From: a virus
Length of the DNA: 55,578 nucleotides
Direction: 5' to 3' (one strand)
Virus record (IMG/VR): IMGVR_UViG_3300032069_000014
Location: 1 to 55,578 of that record
The number at the start of each line of letters is the position of its first letter. The first letter of the stretch is position 1. Positions 9,336-18,698 of this stretch are shown here, one piece after another. A model generated the notes under the pieces. It was not told the origin of the DNA. It made no database searches and saw only the letters and a program-made list of their open reading frames with translations. Position numbers and translations under genes: made by a program.

Positions 9336-10973
9336 ATGCCAGCGAACTTGAAAGCTATTAGTGTCAGGCAGCTTATGCGACAGAAGCCGCCAGGGTGGTT
9401 TGAGGAGCTCTTGATACGACTCGGGGCACGTGCTGCTGCGCCTATAGTCACTGGTACAGCATCCTATGTCGGCGGCCGTCTTGCCGAGAGGCGACGAACA
9501 AGAAAGAAGTTGGGTTTCGCTATGGACGAACAAATTGAAATGTACCCAATGAAATCGCAAGCTCAGAGACGGTTTCTACACGCAGTGCATCCAGACATCG
9601 CCGAGGAGTTTGAGTCAAAGACGCCTGCAGGCAAGAAGCTCCCCGAGCACGCGAGGAAAAAGAAGAAGTATGCTTTGTCTCCTAAGTCCAATATAACGAT
9701 AAGACATGCAGTCGACGAAGCTATAAGAGCCGCACCCCAAAGAATTATTCCTGCCGGGGTATTAGCGAGCGCAAACTTAGCTGCCGCTCTGCTCGCTAAT
9801 CGGCGAAAAGAACAAGAGCTTCAGGGAAAGAAGCCCGAGATGACAACTGGCGGTAAGGTTTGGAGAGGCGCTGTTACAGGCCTAACGGGAACGTGGCCGG
9901 GATATCTTATCGGGCGTAAGATCGGTGGGATGGAAAACGCGACACCCACTAAGCATGCGAAGAAGAAGAAGAAATATGAGCTTCCGCTCGGGTCGAGGCT
10001 CAAGTGGGGAGCGAAGCGATGGGCCAAACGAGCAGCTCTCGTCGGCGGAGGAGCACTCGGCGGTGCTGCGTATGTGAAAACACGTCGAGCCAAGAGAGAA
10101 TATGACGTCTTACGTTCTGCGGGTTTCACTCCTCAAGAAGCCTCCGAGATCGCTACTGCTGGCATATTAGGGAAGTATTCTCTTAACTATCAAGCACCTT
10201 CCGCGACCCCGATCAGAACAGGCTTAGGACAAGTCTGGAGCGGCCTCAAGTCAGGTTATGAGACAGCTGCTCCCCATGTCCAAGAGTGGCTTAAGAGGCC
10301 AACGTCTCGTAGGTTAGCTCTAGCAGGTGCAGGTGCAGGCTATTATCTAGGTAGAAGAAAGAAGAGAGAGCGCGAGGGATATTCTCTTAGCTACGCTAAG
10401 AAAGAAAAGACCTATCCTATTCGACGCGCTATTCTCGGGGTAGCCGACATGCATACTAAAGATCTGGTAAGGACATTGCAATCTCATGGAGGCCCGACCG
10501 GCTTCTTCGGTAAAGCCGCAGCGCATGAGCTTAAGAAACGTGGCTTTTCGGACCAAGAGATCCAAAAAGCAATGAAGAAAGTATACAGCTTGCAGGGGTA
10601 TTCTCTTTACCAGCAGTACAAGAATAACCCCGATCTTATGCGTGCGATAGCTGCTCGTGACGGCGTCGAACTCGATGTCCAGAGATACGCAATACAGGAT
10701 GTCCTCACCGGCTGGCAACTCGGCTATAAGCACGGAGAAGAGGAAGCGCAGGGGATCCGTCCTGCTCCGGGGGCTTTGAGGTTGGCGGCACTAATGACGT
10801 TGCACGGAGAGAGCTATGTCCTTGGGCGTCAGAAAGCTCTTACAGAAGCAGGGATGCATGGTGGTACGCGTCAGAGCGAGTCCTTCCTGGAAACACTAGT
10901 CAAGTCGGTCGACAGACTCCTTGGCGGAGAAACGAAAAGTGCCGAAGCTCTTGAAACAACGGCAAGCGCATGA
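9336..10973 (+). CDS. Head-region protein with repeated glycine-zipper membrane segments
   Basis: 545 residues, beginning immediately after the previous stop. Contains four Gly/Ala-rich hydrophobic segments followed by basic clusters (around 9436-9510, 9750-9815, 10034-10105, 10315-10370) and repeated basic-Tyr-x-Leu peptides (KKKKYAL, KKKKYEL, REGYSL, GKYSL). The C-terminal third is acidic-helical and includes HGEEEAQGI. Not assigned to a known family. The same segment type occurs in the neighbours on both sides, so these proteins probably act together, possibly as internal or ejected virion proteins that insert in the host membrane. Confidence 0.65.
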   Translation: MPANLKAISVRQLMRQKPPGWFEELLIRLGARAAAPIVTGTASYVGGRLAERRRTRKKLGFAMDEQIEMYPMKSQAQRRFLHAVHPDIAEEFESKTPAGKKLPEHARKKKKYALSPKSNITIRHAVDEAIRAAPQRIIPAGVLASANLAAALLANRRKEQELQGKKPEMTTGGKVWRGAVTGLTGTWPGYLIGRKIGGMENATPTKHAKKKKKYELPLGSRLKWGAKRWAKRAALVGGGALGGAAYVKTRRAKREYDVLRSAGFTPQEASEIATAGILGKYSLNYQAPSATPIRTGLGQVWSGLKSGYETAAPHVQEWLKRPTSRRLALAGAGAGYYLGRRKKREREGYSLSYAKKEKTYPIRRAILGVADMHTKDLVRTLQSHGGPTGFFGKAAAHELKKRGFSDQEIQKAMKKVYSLQGYSLYQQYKNNPDLMRAIAARDGVELDVQRYAIQDVLTGWQLGYKHGEEEAQGIRPAPGALRLAALMTLHGESYVLGRQKALTEAGMHGGTRQSESFLETLVKSVDRLLGGETKSAEALETTASA

Positions 10974-12651
10974 AGGCGTATCGGATTGGATTCGCATCTA
11001 TACCGAATCCCTTCATGCTTTGAGTGGGCGTCATAAGGACGCGCCGATAGCTAAACAGGCGCGGCGCGTCCTTGACGATCTTGCTCGAGAAGCCCTCTCT
11101 CTGGGGCGAGGGAATGTTTGGCTGCCGGAACCAGGCGCTGAAGGGTATTATCCGACAATAGGCGAGATTGCCTACCCCGATCTCAGAACCGCACTTCGCA
11201 AGGGTGCTCGGAGCCAGATAAAGGAAGCGGCTTGGGCAAGAGCACGCAAAACCGAAAGCCCGTATACCCCACCACCTCAAAGCACCCAGAATATACCCGA
11301 GCACGGGTTAGGAGCGCGTTCTTTCGGTGAGAAGAAGACTTTACGTTCGCAGCTTACTGCGTTAGGAATGATCGACGAAAACGGGAAGTGGCTTATAGAC
11401 CCTCGTGGTCATACATCAGAAGCTGCGATGGCGCGGGAGTTGATGGTTGCAATGCCTGTAGCTGAAGGAAGATACCCAGAGTTTCTCGGAAGAAGAGTAC
11501 CGGGGACCCTGTTTCGTAGAGAACGTGGCTCTGTCCTGCGTTGGGACGAGATATCCCCCGAAGATGTTCAAATAGGCGGAGGTTTTTCACCAATGAAATT
11601 CGCGCGTGTTACGTCATATGCTAAATTCGCTCCGATAAGAGAAGCTCTGCCCGCCTGGATTTCTGAATCAGGCGGCTCGCATTTGTCTCCTCGTGCGCTG
11701 AAAGGGTTGAGTCAAGTCACTCGTGGTACCATGGGTCTCCTTGGGGTCAAAGAGATGCGGACCCCGAGAGCAGGGAGTTATCGTCGGTTACGCCTCAAGT
11801 GGGCTCGGCAGGGTATCTCTCCTACTGAGCAACAAATAAGAGAAAAACTATTAACGGTGGCACCTAATTATACAGGTCTTGATCTAGAGATGAAGGCGCA
11901 GAAGCCTAGGTTCCTAAAAAAAATTATGCGCGCATCAACAGGTGAAGGATCGCCGCGCGAGCAGGCGCTCGGAGGTCTTTTAAACCGTGGCGTCGAGAAC
12001 GTGAATGCTGGTTATAAACAGCTTCAGCAGCAGCTTCTGCAGCGACGAAGAGGCGCGGGGCCAGCACAGTATCGTATTGGGGCAGGAATGCAGTATGCTC
12101 TGGTGCGGAAAAAGACATCGCACGAGACGGTTAATGTAGTTATGCCCCAGTCGAGTCTTGGCTCGCAGGCAGCTTCCAGTGTGATAGGCGGAGCAGCTGG
12201 TGCTTCAGCGGCGTTGCTCGTTGATCGAATTGTGAAAGCGATAGGGAAACGCGTCAAGAGATTTGCGTTGAAGCCTAAAGAAAAAGTGTGCTTCTACGCC
12301 GGTTTCTTCGAGCAGCTAAAGGAAGCGGGGCTCCCTGCGTTATCTCGGGGAGCACTGATGGGACTTCTTGACGCTGTACACCAGGAGCTCGGGATACTTC
12401 CGGCGATAACCGTAGATAACATTCCTATACACCGTAAATCATTCGATTCAAGGTTTGAGCGGCTCGGTAACATGGAGCTCCGGGCAAAAGCGCGACGTCT
12501 CGCCGAACATCCCTTGCTGCAGCAAGAGCAGGATCTCCTAGCTCAACCAAATGTATCGAAACAGGCAATAGATGCAATACGAGTCAAGAGCGCCCCCTAC
12601 AGAAAGACACTGGAGGAACTTATGAAGGAGGTTATACACCGCGAGGCATAA
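10939..12651 (+). CDS. Head-region protein sharing motifs with its upstream neighbours
   Basis: About 570 residues. GTG 10939 with GGAG upstream is chosen; a TTG at 10921 is the alternative, both overlapping the previous gene. It shares a TPRAGSxRRL...KWAxQG peptide (11760-11815) with the 1080-residue protein (7803-7850), carries MQYALVRKK (about 12089-12115) and a Gly/Ala-rich membrane segment followed by RVKRFALKPKEK (about 12170-12285). No known family recognised. The last of the large membrane-motif proteins before the capsid protease transcription unit. Confidence 0.6.
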   Translation: MPKLLKQRQAHEGVSDWIRIYTESLHALSGRHKDAPIAKQARRVLDDLAREALSLGRGNVWLPEPGAEGYYPTIGEIAYPDLRTALRKGARSQIKEAAWARARKTESPYTPPPQSTQNIPEHGLGARSFGEKKTLRSQLTALGMIDENGKWLIDPRGHTSEAAMARELMVAMPVAEGRYPEFLGRRVPGTLFRRERGSVLRWDEISPEDVQIGGGFSPMKFARVTSYAKFAPIREALPAWISESGGSHLSPRALKGLSQVTRGTMGLLGVKEMRTPRAGSYRRLRLKWARQGISPTEQQIREKLLTVAPNYTGLDLEMKAQKPRFLKKIMRASTGEGSPREQALGGLLNRGVENVNAGYKQLQQQLLQRRRGAGPAQYRIGAGMQYALVRKKTSHETVNVVMPQSSLGSQAASSVIGGAAGASAALLVDRIVKAIGKRVKRFALKPKEKVCFYAGFFEQLKEAGLPALSRGALMGLLDAVHQELGILPAITVDNIPIHRKSFDSRFERLGNMELRAKARRLAEHPLLQQEQDLLAQPNVSKQAIDAIRVKSAPYRKTLEELMKEVIHREA

Positions 12652-12675
12652 TAGAAAGGATTTTATGTTTTCTTC

Positions 12676-12704
12676 TTGCAAGAAGCGGAAAGACCAAGGA
12701 TAAT
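12676..12704 (+). promoter_or_regulatory. Sigma70-like promoter of the capsid operon
   Basis: TTGCAA (12676-12681), 17-base spacer, GATAAT (12699-12704), preceded by the T-rich stretch TTTTATGTTTTCTTC. The same T-rich block plus TTGCAA occurs at three other promoters in the window. It lies in the 70-base gap before the protease/scaffold gene, with the ATG 17 bases downstream of the -10 box. Confidence 0.75.
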
Positions 12705-12721
12705 AGGAATAGGATAGAAAG

Positions 12722-14359
12722 ATGGCAAAGTTCAACATAATACCAGAGGATGAAAAAGGTGAATTCTTCACCGTCAAGGAGATTCCCGTCTTCGAGATGC
12801 ATACTGATAGGGGCTTCGCTTGCGATGCTGCGTGGATGGCCGATGCGATTAAGAACCACGAACATTATGCCAGCCAAGACTGGAGACCTCCCATAATCGT
12901 CGGTCATAACACGAAGGGAGCTGAAAAGGAATCGGTGGGGTTCCTCGATAACTTACGTCTCAAAGGTGCACGGCTCTACGCGGATATGGTGCGGGTTCCG
13001 AAAGAGATAGTGCAGAAGTTCAAGCGCAATGCATGGCCCTCAAGAAGCGTCGAAGTCCTCCCGAAAGCAAAGCGTATCTTAGCTCTTGCTCTTCTCGGAG
13101 GCACTGCACCTCATTTTGCTTTACCTCAAGTAGCGTATGGTTTGGAAACAGATGAAGAACCAGTTTGGTATAGGAGCCCAACAATGGGAACGAACATGTT
13201 CACTGACGAGCAGCGCAAAGAGCTTTTTGGAATGATCGGCGAAGCGGTTACTCAAGCCGTCCCCGTCGCACTCCAGGAGGCACTACATTATGATGACCCG
13301 GAAGAAGACGAAGACGAAGTCGAAGAAGACGAGGACGAAGGTGAGTACTCACTTCAGGAACTCGTCGAGATATACGCAAACCCGAAGACGCCACCCAGCA
13401 TGAGAGAGCGAGCAATGGCGGCAATTACGGGTTTGGGTGAGAAAATAGGCGGAGCCGCTCAAAGCGCTCGCTTCGGCGCGCGTCGCTTAGCTGGCCGAAT
13501 GACGGGTACTCGCGGCGGCGGGCGCTATGGGCCGGCTTTCCGGCGCAGCGCAGAGGCTGCCGGGCGACAGCTGAAAGCAGGTGCGCGAATTCATGCGGGG
13601 CAGCTCGCTACAGCGGGTGTTGCTGGTGCTGCGGGTGCCGGACTCGGAGCTGCTGCTGTTGGTGGCCGTAAGCGCCGCAAGCATGAATATGCCCTTGACG
13701 AGAACAACCTGGTGCTCTACGATGAGCAGGGCAATGTTGTAGGGCAGGTCGTGCCTACTGCACCTGACCCGACAGATCTCCCGCCGACGATGGACGATGA
13801 TCCTTCGCTCGAAGCCGACGAGGGGGCAGTCGGAGTAGGATCGGGAATCGACTCAACGCTTCAGAACGATCCGGGCGACCCCGAGACAGACTTGATCGAG
13901 GAAGTGGGTCGTGAGGATTCGGATCAATTCGCATCAGAGGAAGACGCTATGCAATATGACCTACAGCGAAGAGTCGATACGCTCGAGACAGCCAACGCGC
14001 TTCTGCAGACTGGCCGTAAGGCCGAGCAACTGAAGACATATTTGCTGCATCAGCAGCAGAACGGGGCACCTATTAAGGACGTCGAGCAAACACTCGCGTT
14101 TATGATGAGCCTCGATGACGGTCAGCTCGAGACTTTCCAAAAGCAGCTCGAAAGTTCTCCGAAGGTATCGTTAGGGCGAATTTCCGAAGACGCCGTTACG
14201 AACTATGACCTCCGTACATCAGAGATCAAAGAAGACTATGCTCGAAACAGAACTGTCTATCGTGGCCTTGGCGTCACCGAAGAAGACATGAAGTACGCCG
14301 ATTTCGTGCGGTCGGGTCCGTTCAACGCTGGCGGAAACAACAGTGGTGTTAAGCGCTAA
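12722..14359 (+). CDS. Prohead protease fused to scaffold
   Basis: 545 residues. The first 170 residues resemble the Mu gpI type of prohead protease (VKEIPVFEMHT, PPIIVGHNTKG, GFLDNLRLKGARLYADM, WPSRSVEVLP, LLGGTAPHFALP). The remainder is scaffold-like: acidic (a run of Glu/Asp near residues 190-205), helical and ending in coiled-coil-like sequence. Unusually, a Gly/Ala-rich membrane-type segment followed by GRKRRKHEYALDE (13600-13695) is embedded in the scaffold. It is the first gene after its own promoter and precedes decoration and capsid genes, the normal order. Confidence 0.75.
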   Translation: MAKFNIIPEDEKGEFFTVKEIPVFEMHTDRGFACDAAWMADAIKNHEHYASQDWRPPIIVGHNTKGAEKESVGFLDNLRLKGARLYADMVRVPKEIVQKFKRNAWPSRSVEVLPKAKRILALALLGGTAPHFALPQVAYGLETDEEPVWYRSPTMGTNMFTDEQRKELFGMIGEAVTQAVPVALQEALHYDDPEEDEDEVEEDEDEGEYSLQELVEIYANPKTPPSMRERAMAAITGLGEKIGGAAQSARFGARRLAGRMTGTRGGGRYGPAFRRSAEAAGRQLKAGARIHAGQLATAGVAGAAGAGLGAAAVGGRKRRKHEYALDENNLVLYDEQGNVVGQVVPTAPDPTDLPPTMDDDPSLEADEGAVGVGSGIDSTLQNDPGDPETDLIEEVGREDSDQFASEEDAMQYDLQRRVDTLETANALLQTGRKAEQLKTYLLHQQQNGAPIKDVEQTLAFMMSLDDGQLETFQKQLESSPKVSLGRISEDAVTNYDLRTSEIKEDYARNRTVYRGLGVTEEDMKYADFVRSGPFNAGGNNSGVKR

Positions 14360-14804
14360 TCTTGGTACGACGCTCCGCGCTAAGCAAGGCGACATTTTCG
14401 GCTATAAGGTCGCTGGCGGGGTACATATCTATGTTGGAGCAACAGTAACGGTTGCGTTAGCTGGTGCCACAGCGGGATATGCACGTCCCGCGCTGAGCAA
14501 TGATACCGGATTGTCCCAACTAGTTGTGGGAGTAGCGCGAAAAGAAGCAAATGCTGTTGGAAAGAATAACGGTGATCTGGAAGTTCTTGTCCAACGCGGT
14601 CGATGGCGACGCGAGAAAGCGGGTGCGGTACAATCCGATGTTGGAAAGCTCGCTTGCGTGGCTGATGATGAGACGGTGCGTCTTTATGACCTTGCTGCTG
14701 AAAGCAACATTGTTTGTGGGCGCATCACTGAAATCGATGGGTCGCGTGTATTCGTCGATTATGATATGCAAAATGCACGGGTAGCAACAAGCCTAACACA
14801 ATGA
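14343..14804 (+). CDS. Putative capsid decoration protein (DUF2190-like)
   Basis: About 153 residues, starting at GTG 14343 or 14346 inside the end of the scaffold gene. The chain is a small beta-rich protein of the kind found between scaffold and capsid (GDIFGYKVAGG, YVGATVTVALAGATAGYA, VVGVARKEA, VLVQRGRW). It resembles DUF2190-type head decoration proteins and the first third of the next gene, suggesting duplication. Confidence 0.55.
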   Translation: MVLSANLGTTLRAKQGDIFGYKVAGGVHIYVGATVTVALAGATAGYARPALSNDTGLSQLVVGVARKEANAVGKNNGDLEVLVQRGRWRREKAGAVQSDVGKLACVADDETVRLYDLAAESNIVCGRITEIDGSRVFVDYDMQNARVATSLTQ

Positions 14805-14817
14805 TAGGAGACTAATC

Positions 14818-15990
14818 ATGGCAGGCGGAAATATTGGAAACGCACTTCAAGTGAGACTGAAAGGTGATATCCTTTCGTTTCCAGTGAAGATAGCGACGGC
14901 AATCTATCGCGGCGCTCCAGTTGCAGCAGATTCGACAGGATACGCTGTAATGGCAAGCGACGAAGCCGCGATGAAATTCCTCGGTATAGCGGAGGAAAGC
15001 AACACAGTCGCTGAAGCAGTCGCAAGCGGGACCGTCAGTGTAAAGGTTCGCCGGCGCGGTATTTTCCGGATGAAGTTAACAGGCGTGGATATCACGCACA
15101 TAGGTCTTCGTGCTTATGCTGAGACAGCTCAGGGCGCATCGACGGATTACGCAGTTGCGCTCGCTGCTAGCTCAGCGTACAAGAACCTAATCGGTACCAT
15201 CGTCAAGTTAGACGCCACAGACAATTACTGTTGGGTTGACATCGCCCCTGAATATGGCGTCGACATGGATGTGACAGCGCACGAAGCGTTACATAGCGGC
15301 GACGCGCATGTAATTAGCGCAATTGCGGGCGAGGCGTATACGCTAGCGGGAACGGATCCATCCATTACATTTGCGATGGCGCTAAAGCGCGCTGTGGTCT
15401 TGTCTGATAATACGCCGAATGTTGTTACGTTGCCTACGGCAGCCGCAATGGACGCATTAGGTGACGGACTGACATTTCGTGTAGTTAAAGGCGGTACGGG
15501 TGTTGACGCTGTTACGTTCACACCAGGAGCAGGTTCGGTTATCGCAGGTGATGGTGTTATCAACAATAGTACGCTCGTGCGTACTATGGCGCCCGGCGAT
15601 TCGATTACCTTCACTTATACAAAGACAACACCTGCTACAACCTATACTGTTGTTGCCGAGACACATGCTCCTTACGGAGTCAAGGTAACTGAAACAGGTA
15701 CGATCTCGCTTGCGCAGATGCGAGCAGGTGGTGTAATCGAAGTCGCTAACGGCGCCGCTGCGACGTTGGATCTAGCTACTCCGACGGGTGTCTTTGATCT
15801 CTACCGTCGTGTCAGTTTCGTGAAGACAGCGGGCAACAGTTTTGCTATTACGCTTACCACAGCCGGCGCAGAGACAATCGACGGCGCAGCGAATGACGGC
15901 GCAGACATGGATGCTCTCTATGACTCAAAGACACTGACTTGGATGGGCGCGACAGTTGGATGGGTTACGACAAGTAAGAACATTCATTAA
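14818..15990 (+). CDS. Large decoration / head protein, two-domain
   Basis: 390 residues with AGGAG before the ATG. Residues 1-145 repeat the layout of the preceding decoration protein (YRGAPVAADSTGYAVMA, FLGIAEES, VSVKVRRRGIF). Residues about 170-390 form two further beta-rich domains with Gly/Thr-rich strands (SVIAGDGVINNST and AGAETIDGAANDGADM). Likely binds the capsid exterior; the extra domains may contact surroundings or polysaccharide. Family membership beyond the first domain is not recognised. Confidence 0.55.
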   Translation: MAGGNIGNALQVRLKGDILSFPVKIATAIYRGAPVAADSTGYAVMASDEAAMKFLGIAEESNTVAEAVASGTVSVKVRRRGIFRMKLTGVDITHIGLRAYAETAQGASTDYAVALAASSAYKNLIGTIVKLDATDNYCWVDIAPEYGVDMDVTAHEALHSGDAHVISAIAGEAYTLAGTDPSITFAMALKRAVVLSDNTPNVVTLPTAAAMDALGDGLTFRVVKGGTGVDAVTFTPGAGSVIAGDGVINNSTLVRTMAPGDSITFTYTKTTPATTYTVVAETHAPYGVKVTETGTISLAQMRAGGVIEVANGAAATLDLATPTGVFDLYRRVSFVKTAGNSFAITLTTAGAETIDGAANDGADMDALYDSKTLTWMGATVGWVTTSKNIH

Positions 15991-16094
15991 CAGCGTGAAA
16001 TGAAGATTGAGCCTCGAAGCCTAGAAATGGCGGTAAAGCAGCTTCAAGCTAGCGATACGAGGTAGAGTGAATAGAACTAGCTAGGAGAAATGAA

Positions 16095-17162
16095 ATGCTA
16101 CCGTATGATGTCGGAATATTGGAGCGCGGGATTCGAGGCATCTTTGCTCGCGAATTCCTCACTCGGCAGAAGAGAGTGAAGTATACTCGCTTCACCTCGA
16201 TTGTGAATAGCGACAAAGAGGAAGAGAAGTACGCAATGATAGGTACGCTCCCGCAGCTCTCGGAGCTGATCGACGAGCGTGCCTTGGCGGGCTTCTCTTC
16301 GTACGACTACACCCTTAAGAACAAGACGTATGTAAGCGGTGTCAAAGTTCCTCGTCAAGTCTTCGACTTTGACCAGACCGGGCAGCTGCGTACACTTGTT
16401 CAGAGCCTCGGGGCTCGCGTTGCTAACTTCCCCGATAAGCTCGTCGCAGCGTTGCTGCGGAACGGAGACCAAGCAACATATATCGGTTACGACAAAGCGA
16501 TCTTCTTCAGCTCTTCACATGATTTAGGGAATGGGACGAACCAGATCAACAAGTTCACCGGAAACGTGACTGATAATATGTTGGATGCGGTTGTAGGTAG
16601 CTCGACCGACAAAGCCGACAGGGATAACGCAATCGCCGGCTTCCAGATGGACCTGATGAAGGCGAGAGCACAGCTTTCTGGGTTCACTGATGATCGTGGT
16701 GAGCCATGGCATGACAGCCTCGATGCTGCAGGACTTATTATTGTCTGCGCACCGAAGATGGAAGCGATCGCTCGAGTAGCTATTGAAGGTACGCTGATTA
16801 GCGACACCACCAACATGACGCTGAAGTTGGCTGGCGACATTATTACCTCCCAGTATTCGCTCGACGCGGGTAGCTATATGAGCTCGTGGTATCTACTGAA
16901 GGTAGATACGCCGATCCAGCCCTTCATCTTCCAACGCTTCGGACCAAAGACAGATTTCCCTGATGTCATTCCCGAAGCCGACCAGGAAGTACTCAAGGCG
17001 CTGAATGCTGTCGAGATCCAGACCGTCATGCGTGGTGGGCAGAACATCGATGCCCATACGTTCTTCAATGACGAGTTCCTCTTCGGTGCTCGAGTCATCT
17101 ACTCGGCCGGATATGGAATGTGGCAGAACGCGATCAAGATCCAAGGGTCAACAGGCTCGTAA
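16095..17162 (+). CDS. Major capsid protein, Mu gpT-like
   Basis: 355 residues, the length expected for the Mu gpT family. Recognised from the gpT-type layout: IGTLPQLSEL, the YDYTLKNKTYVSGVKVPRQVFDFDQTG block about residues 75-97, then FFSSSHDLGNG and the middle LIVCAPKMEAIAR strand, with DAHTFFNDEFLFGARV near the end. No N-terminal delta domain is visible, in line with a separate scaffold. AGGAGA precedes the ATG. A strong hairpin follows the stop, which may stabilise or limit this presumably abundant mRNA. Confidence 0.88.
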   Translation: MLPYDVGILERGIRGIFAREFLTRQKRVKYTRFTSIVNSDKEEEKYAMIGTLPQLSELIDERALAGFSSYDYTLKNKTYVSGVKVPRQVFDFDQTGQLRTLVQSLGARVANFPDKLVAALLRNGDQATYIGYDKAIFFSSSHDLGNGTNQINKFTGNVTDNMLDAVVGSSTDKADRDNAIAGFQMDLMKARAQLSGFTDDRGEPWHDSLDAAGLIIVCAPKMEAIARVAIEGTLISDTTNMTLKLAGDIITSQYSLDAGSYMSSWYLLKVDTPIQPFIFQRFGPKTDFPDVIPEADQEVLKALNAVEIQTVMRGGQNIDAHTFFNDEFLFGARVIYSAGYGMWQNAIKIQGSTGS

Positions 17163-17180
17163 GAACGGCTGGAACGGAAT

Positions 17181-17235
17181 GGGTGGCTTCATGCTATATG
17201 TCCGTGTCATATGACGCGCGTGCATGAAGCCACCC
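17181..17235 (+). other. 14-bp perfect inverted repeat after the capsid gene
   Basis: gggtggcttcatgc (17181-17194) is exactly complementary to gcatgaagccaccc (17222-17235), with a 27-base loop containing a smaller palindrome around catatg. There is no T-run after it, so it is not a standard terminator. It may protect the capsid mRNA 3' end or lower expression of downstream genes. Confidence 0.75.
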
Positions 17236-17251
17236 GCAATGTAAGTGAACT

Positions 17252-17683
17252 ATGGCTATAATTACCAAGGACATTCTTCGGCTTGCATATACATCTACGC
17301 GCATCGATCAACTAAGTGATAACGGCGGCGGGCCTGATGACACTGTATTAGATCAGATCATAGCAAGAGCCGAAGGTGTTATCAAAAATGCTCTTGCGAA
17401 GATCTATACAACAGCGGAGATCGAGGCCGACGACGGAGTCAAACGTATCTGCGAGATCTTCTCTGTCTACTACCTCGAAGCAAGACGCGGAGATGTACCC
17501 GCGCAAGTCTTTGCGGACTATAAAGAAGCCACGGAAATACTTGGATCGCTTGTTCGTGGAGAAACCGCGCTCGCGAGCGCAACTGAAGTGTTACCCTCGA
17601 TAAGCTTAGATACAGGGCGTGGGCCACTTTCACAAGACTCATTCTTTGATGGACTCCCGACTGAACGTGTTGAGGAGTACTAA
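17252..17683 (+). CDS. Head-tail adaptor, DUF1320-like
   Basis: 143 residues, helical, with the small acidic helix bundle (VLDQIIARAEGVIKNALAKIY, ICEIFSVYYLEARRG) seen in head-completion/adaptor proteins of the DUF1320 (Mu gp36) type. Its place directly after the major capsid gene and before the tail tube supports a connector role. Assigned mainly by synteny and length. Confidence 0.6.
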   Translation: MAIITKDILRLAYTSTRIDQLSDNGGGPDDTVLDQIIARAEGVIKNALAKIYTTAEIEADDGVKRICEIFSVYYLEARRGDVPAQVFADYKEATEILGSLVRGETALASATEVLPSISLDTGRGPLSQDSFFDGLPTERVEEY

Positions 17684-17685
17684 CA

Positions 17686-18204
17686 ATGGCAGTTGTACAT
17701 AGAGTTCCTGGACCGATAAGCGTTTCGGTAGCAAAAGGAAGCGGTGGCTGGCTACCTTTGGGGCTCACAAAAGCCGGGGCGATCATACGCATCGAAAATC
17801 GCTGGGAGCCTATAGTTTGTGATGCGTTCGGTTCAGAACCTGTTGACTACGTCGCTTCGGGCGGCGGGTGCCAAATAGAAATCATTGGTCTCGATATAGA
17901 ACACGTCGCGACTGCTTTAGCAGGTATTTTAGAAGAAACGTGGGGTACAATTCAGAAAGTCGGTTATCTCATAAGCGGAGAGACAAATAGCGTAGCAGCC
18001 GATTGCATAAAAGTGAAAATAACCGAAGGGACTCTTATTGGTAATCAAGCTCAGGTTTGGGAAGCCGATAAGTGTACTGTAGCCAACACTCATGAGATAG
18101 CACTCCGTTCTACTCAAGAGTTTCAGATACCGCTGATCTTTAACGTTCTCCCAGATAGCGGCGGCAGCCTTTTCCAGGCGCTCCCGAGCTACATTCGAGC
18201 ATGA
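17686..18204 (+). CDS. Tail tube protein, paralogue 1
   Basis: 172 residues. Shares with the next gene the N-terminal R-x-PGP, then LG-x-T-(K/R)-x-G-x-IIRI, a central (E/L)xIGLD-type strand, and a C-terminal ALRSTQEFQ block. This beta-sandwich-like layout, found twice before a tail chaperone, fits a tail tube or tail completion protein. Which of the two paralogues forms the tube cannot be told from sequence. Confidence 0.6.
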   Translation: MAVVHRVPGPISVSVAKGSGGWLPLGLTKAGAIIRIENRWEPIVCDAFGSEPVDYVASGGGCQIEIIGLDIEHVATALAGILEETWGTIQKVGYLISGETNSVAADCIKVKITEGTLIGNQAQVWEADKCTVANTHEIALRSTQEFQIPLIFNVLPDSGGSLFQALPSYIRA

Positions 18205-18216
18205 GGTAAGTGAACC

Positions 18217-18678
18217 ATGGCTATATTTCGGATTCCGGGACCTTGTGAAGTCGAGTGGGGCGGAGAACCTCTTGGGGTCACGCGTCAGGGAGTCATAATA
18301 AGAATCCGGCATACACTAACTCCTATAACAGATGACGCGCACGGAACTGCACCAGCAGCATTTATCAACACAGGAAAAAGCGCGCTCGTTACGCTCGAGG
18401 CACTCGATGTGGGTGCATTCAAAACCGCGTGGGATAGTTTACTAAATCTATACGCTGTTGGGACCCTAGCTTCTGCCGTGAGCGACGAGCTCAATATCTA
18501 CGAGCGCGGCAATAATGAACCCGATTGGACAGCTGAGCAAGCGACCTGCATCGACCCATCCAACATAGAGCTACGAGCGACTCAGGAGCTAAGGCTCGAT
18601 GTGTCGTTCTTGATTACTCCGGCACCGTACGGTGAAGAAGGTTATCACAGACTATTCTCGAAGTACCGCCTTACATAA
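18217..18678 (+). CDS. Tail tube protein, paralogue 2
   Basis: 153 residues, a clear paralogue of the preceding gene (RIPGP, LGVTRQGVIIRI, ITDDAHGTAPAAF, ELRATQELRLDVSF), arranged in tandem 12 bases downstream. It lies immediately before the tail assembly chaperone, the usual place of the major tail protein. The pair may form alternating or specialised rings of the tube. Confidence 0.6.
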   Translation: MAIFRIPGPCEVEWGGEPLGVTRQGVIIRIRHTLTPITDDAHGTAPAAFINTGKSALVTLEALDVGAFKTAWDSLLNLYAVGTLASAVSDELNIYERGNNEPDWTAEQATCIDPSNIELRATQELRLDVSFLITPAPYGEEGYHRLFSKYRLT

Positions 18679-18698
18679 CTATATAGCAAGGAGAAGAC

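Noticed and set aside
16000-16065. 21-codon open frame before the capsid gene
   Set aside because: Very short, no ribosome site, no conservation information.
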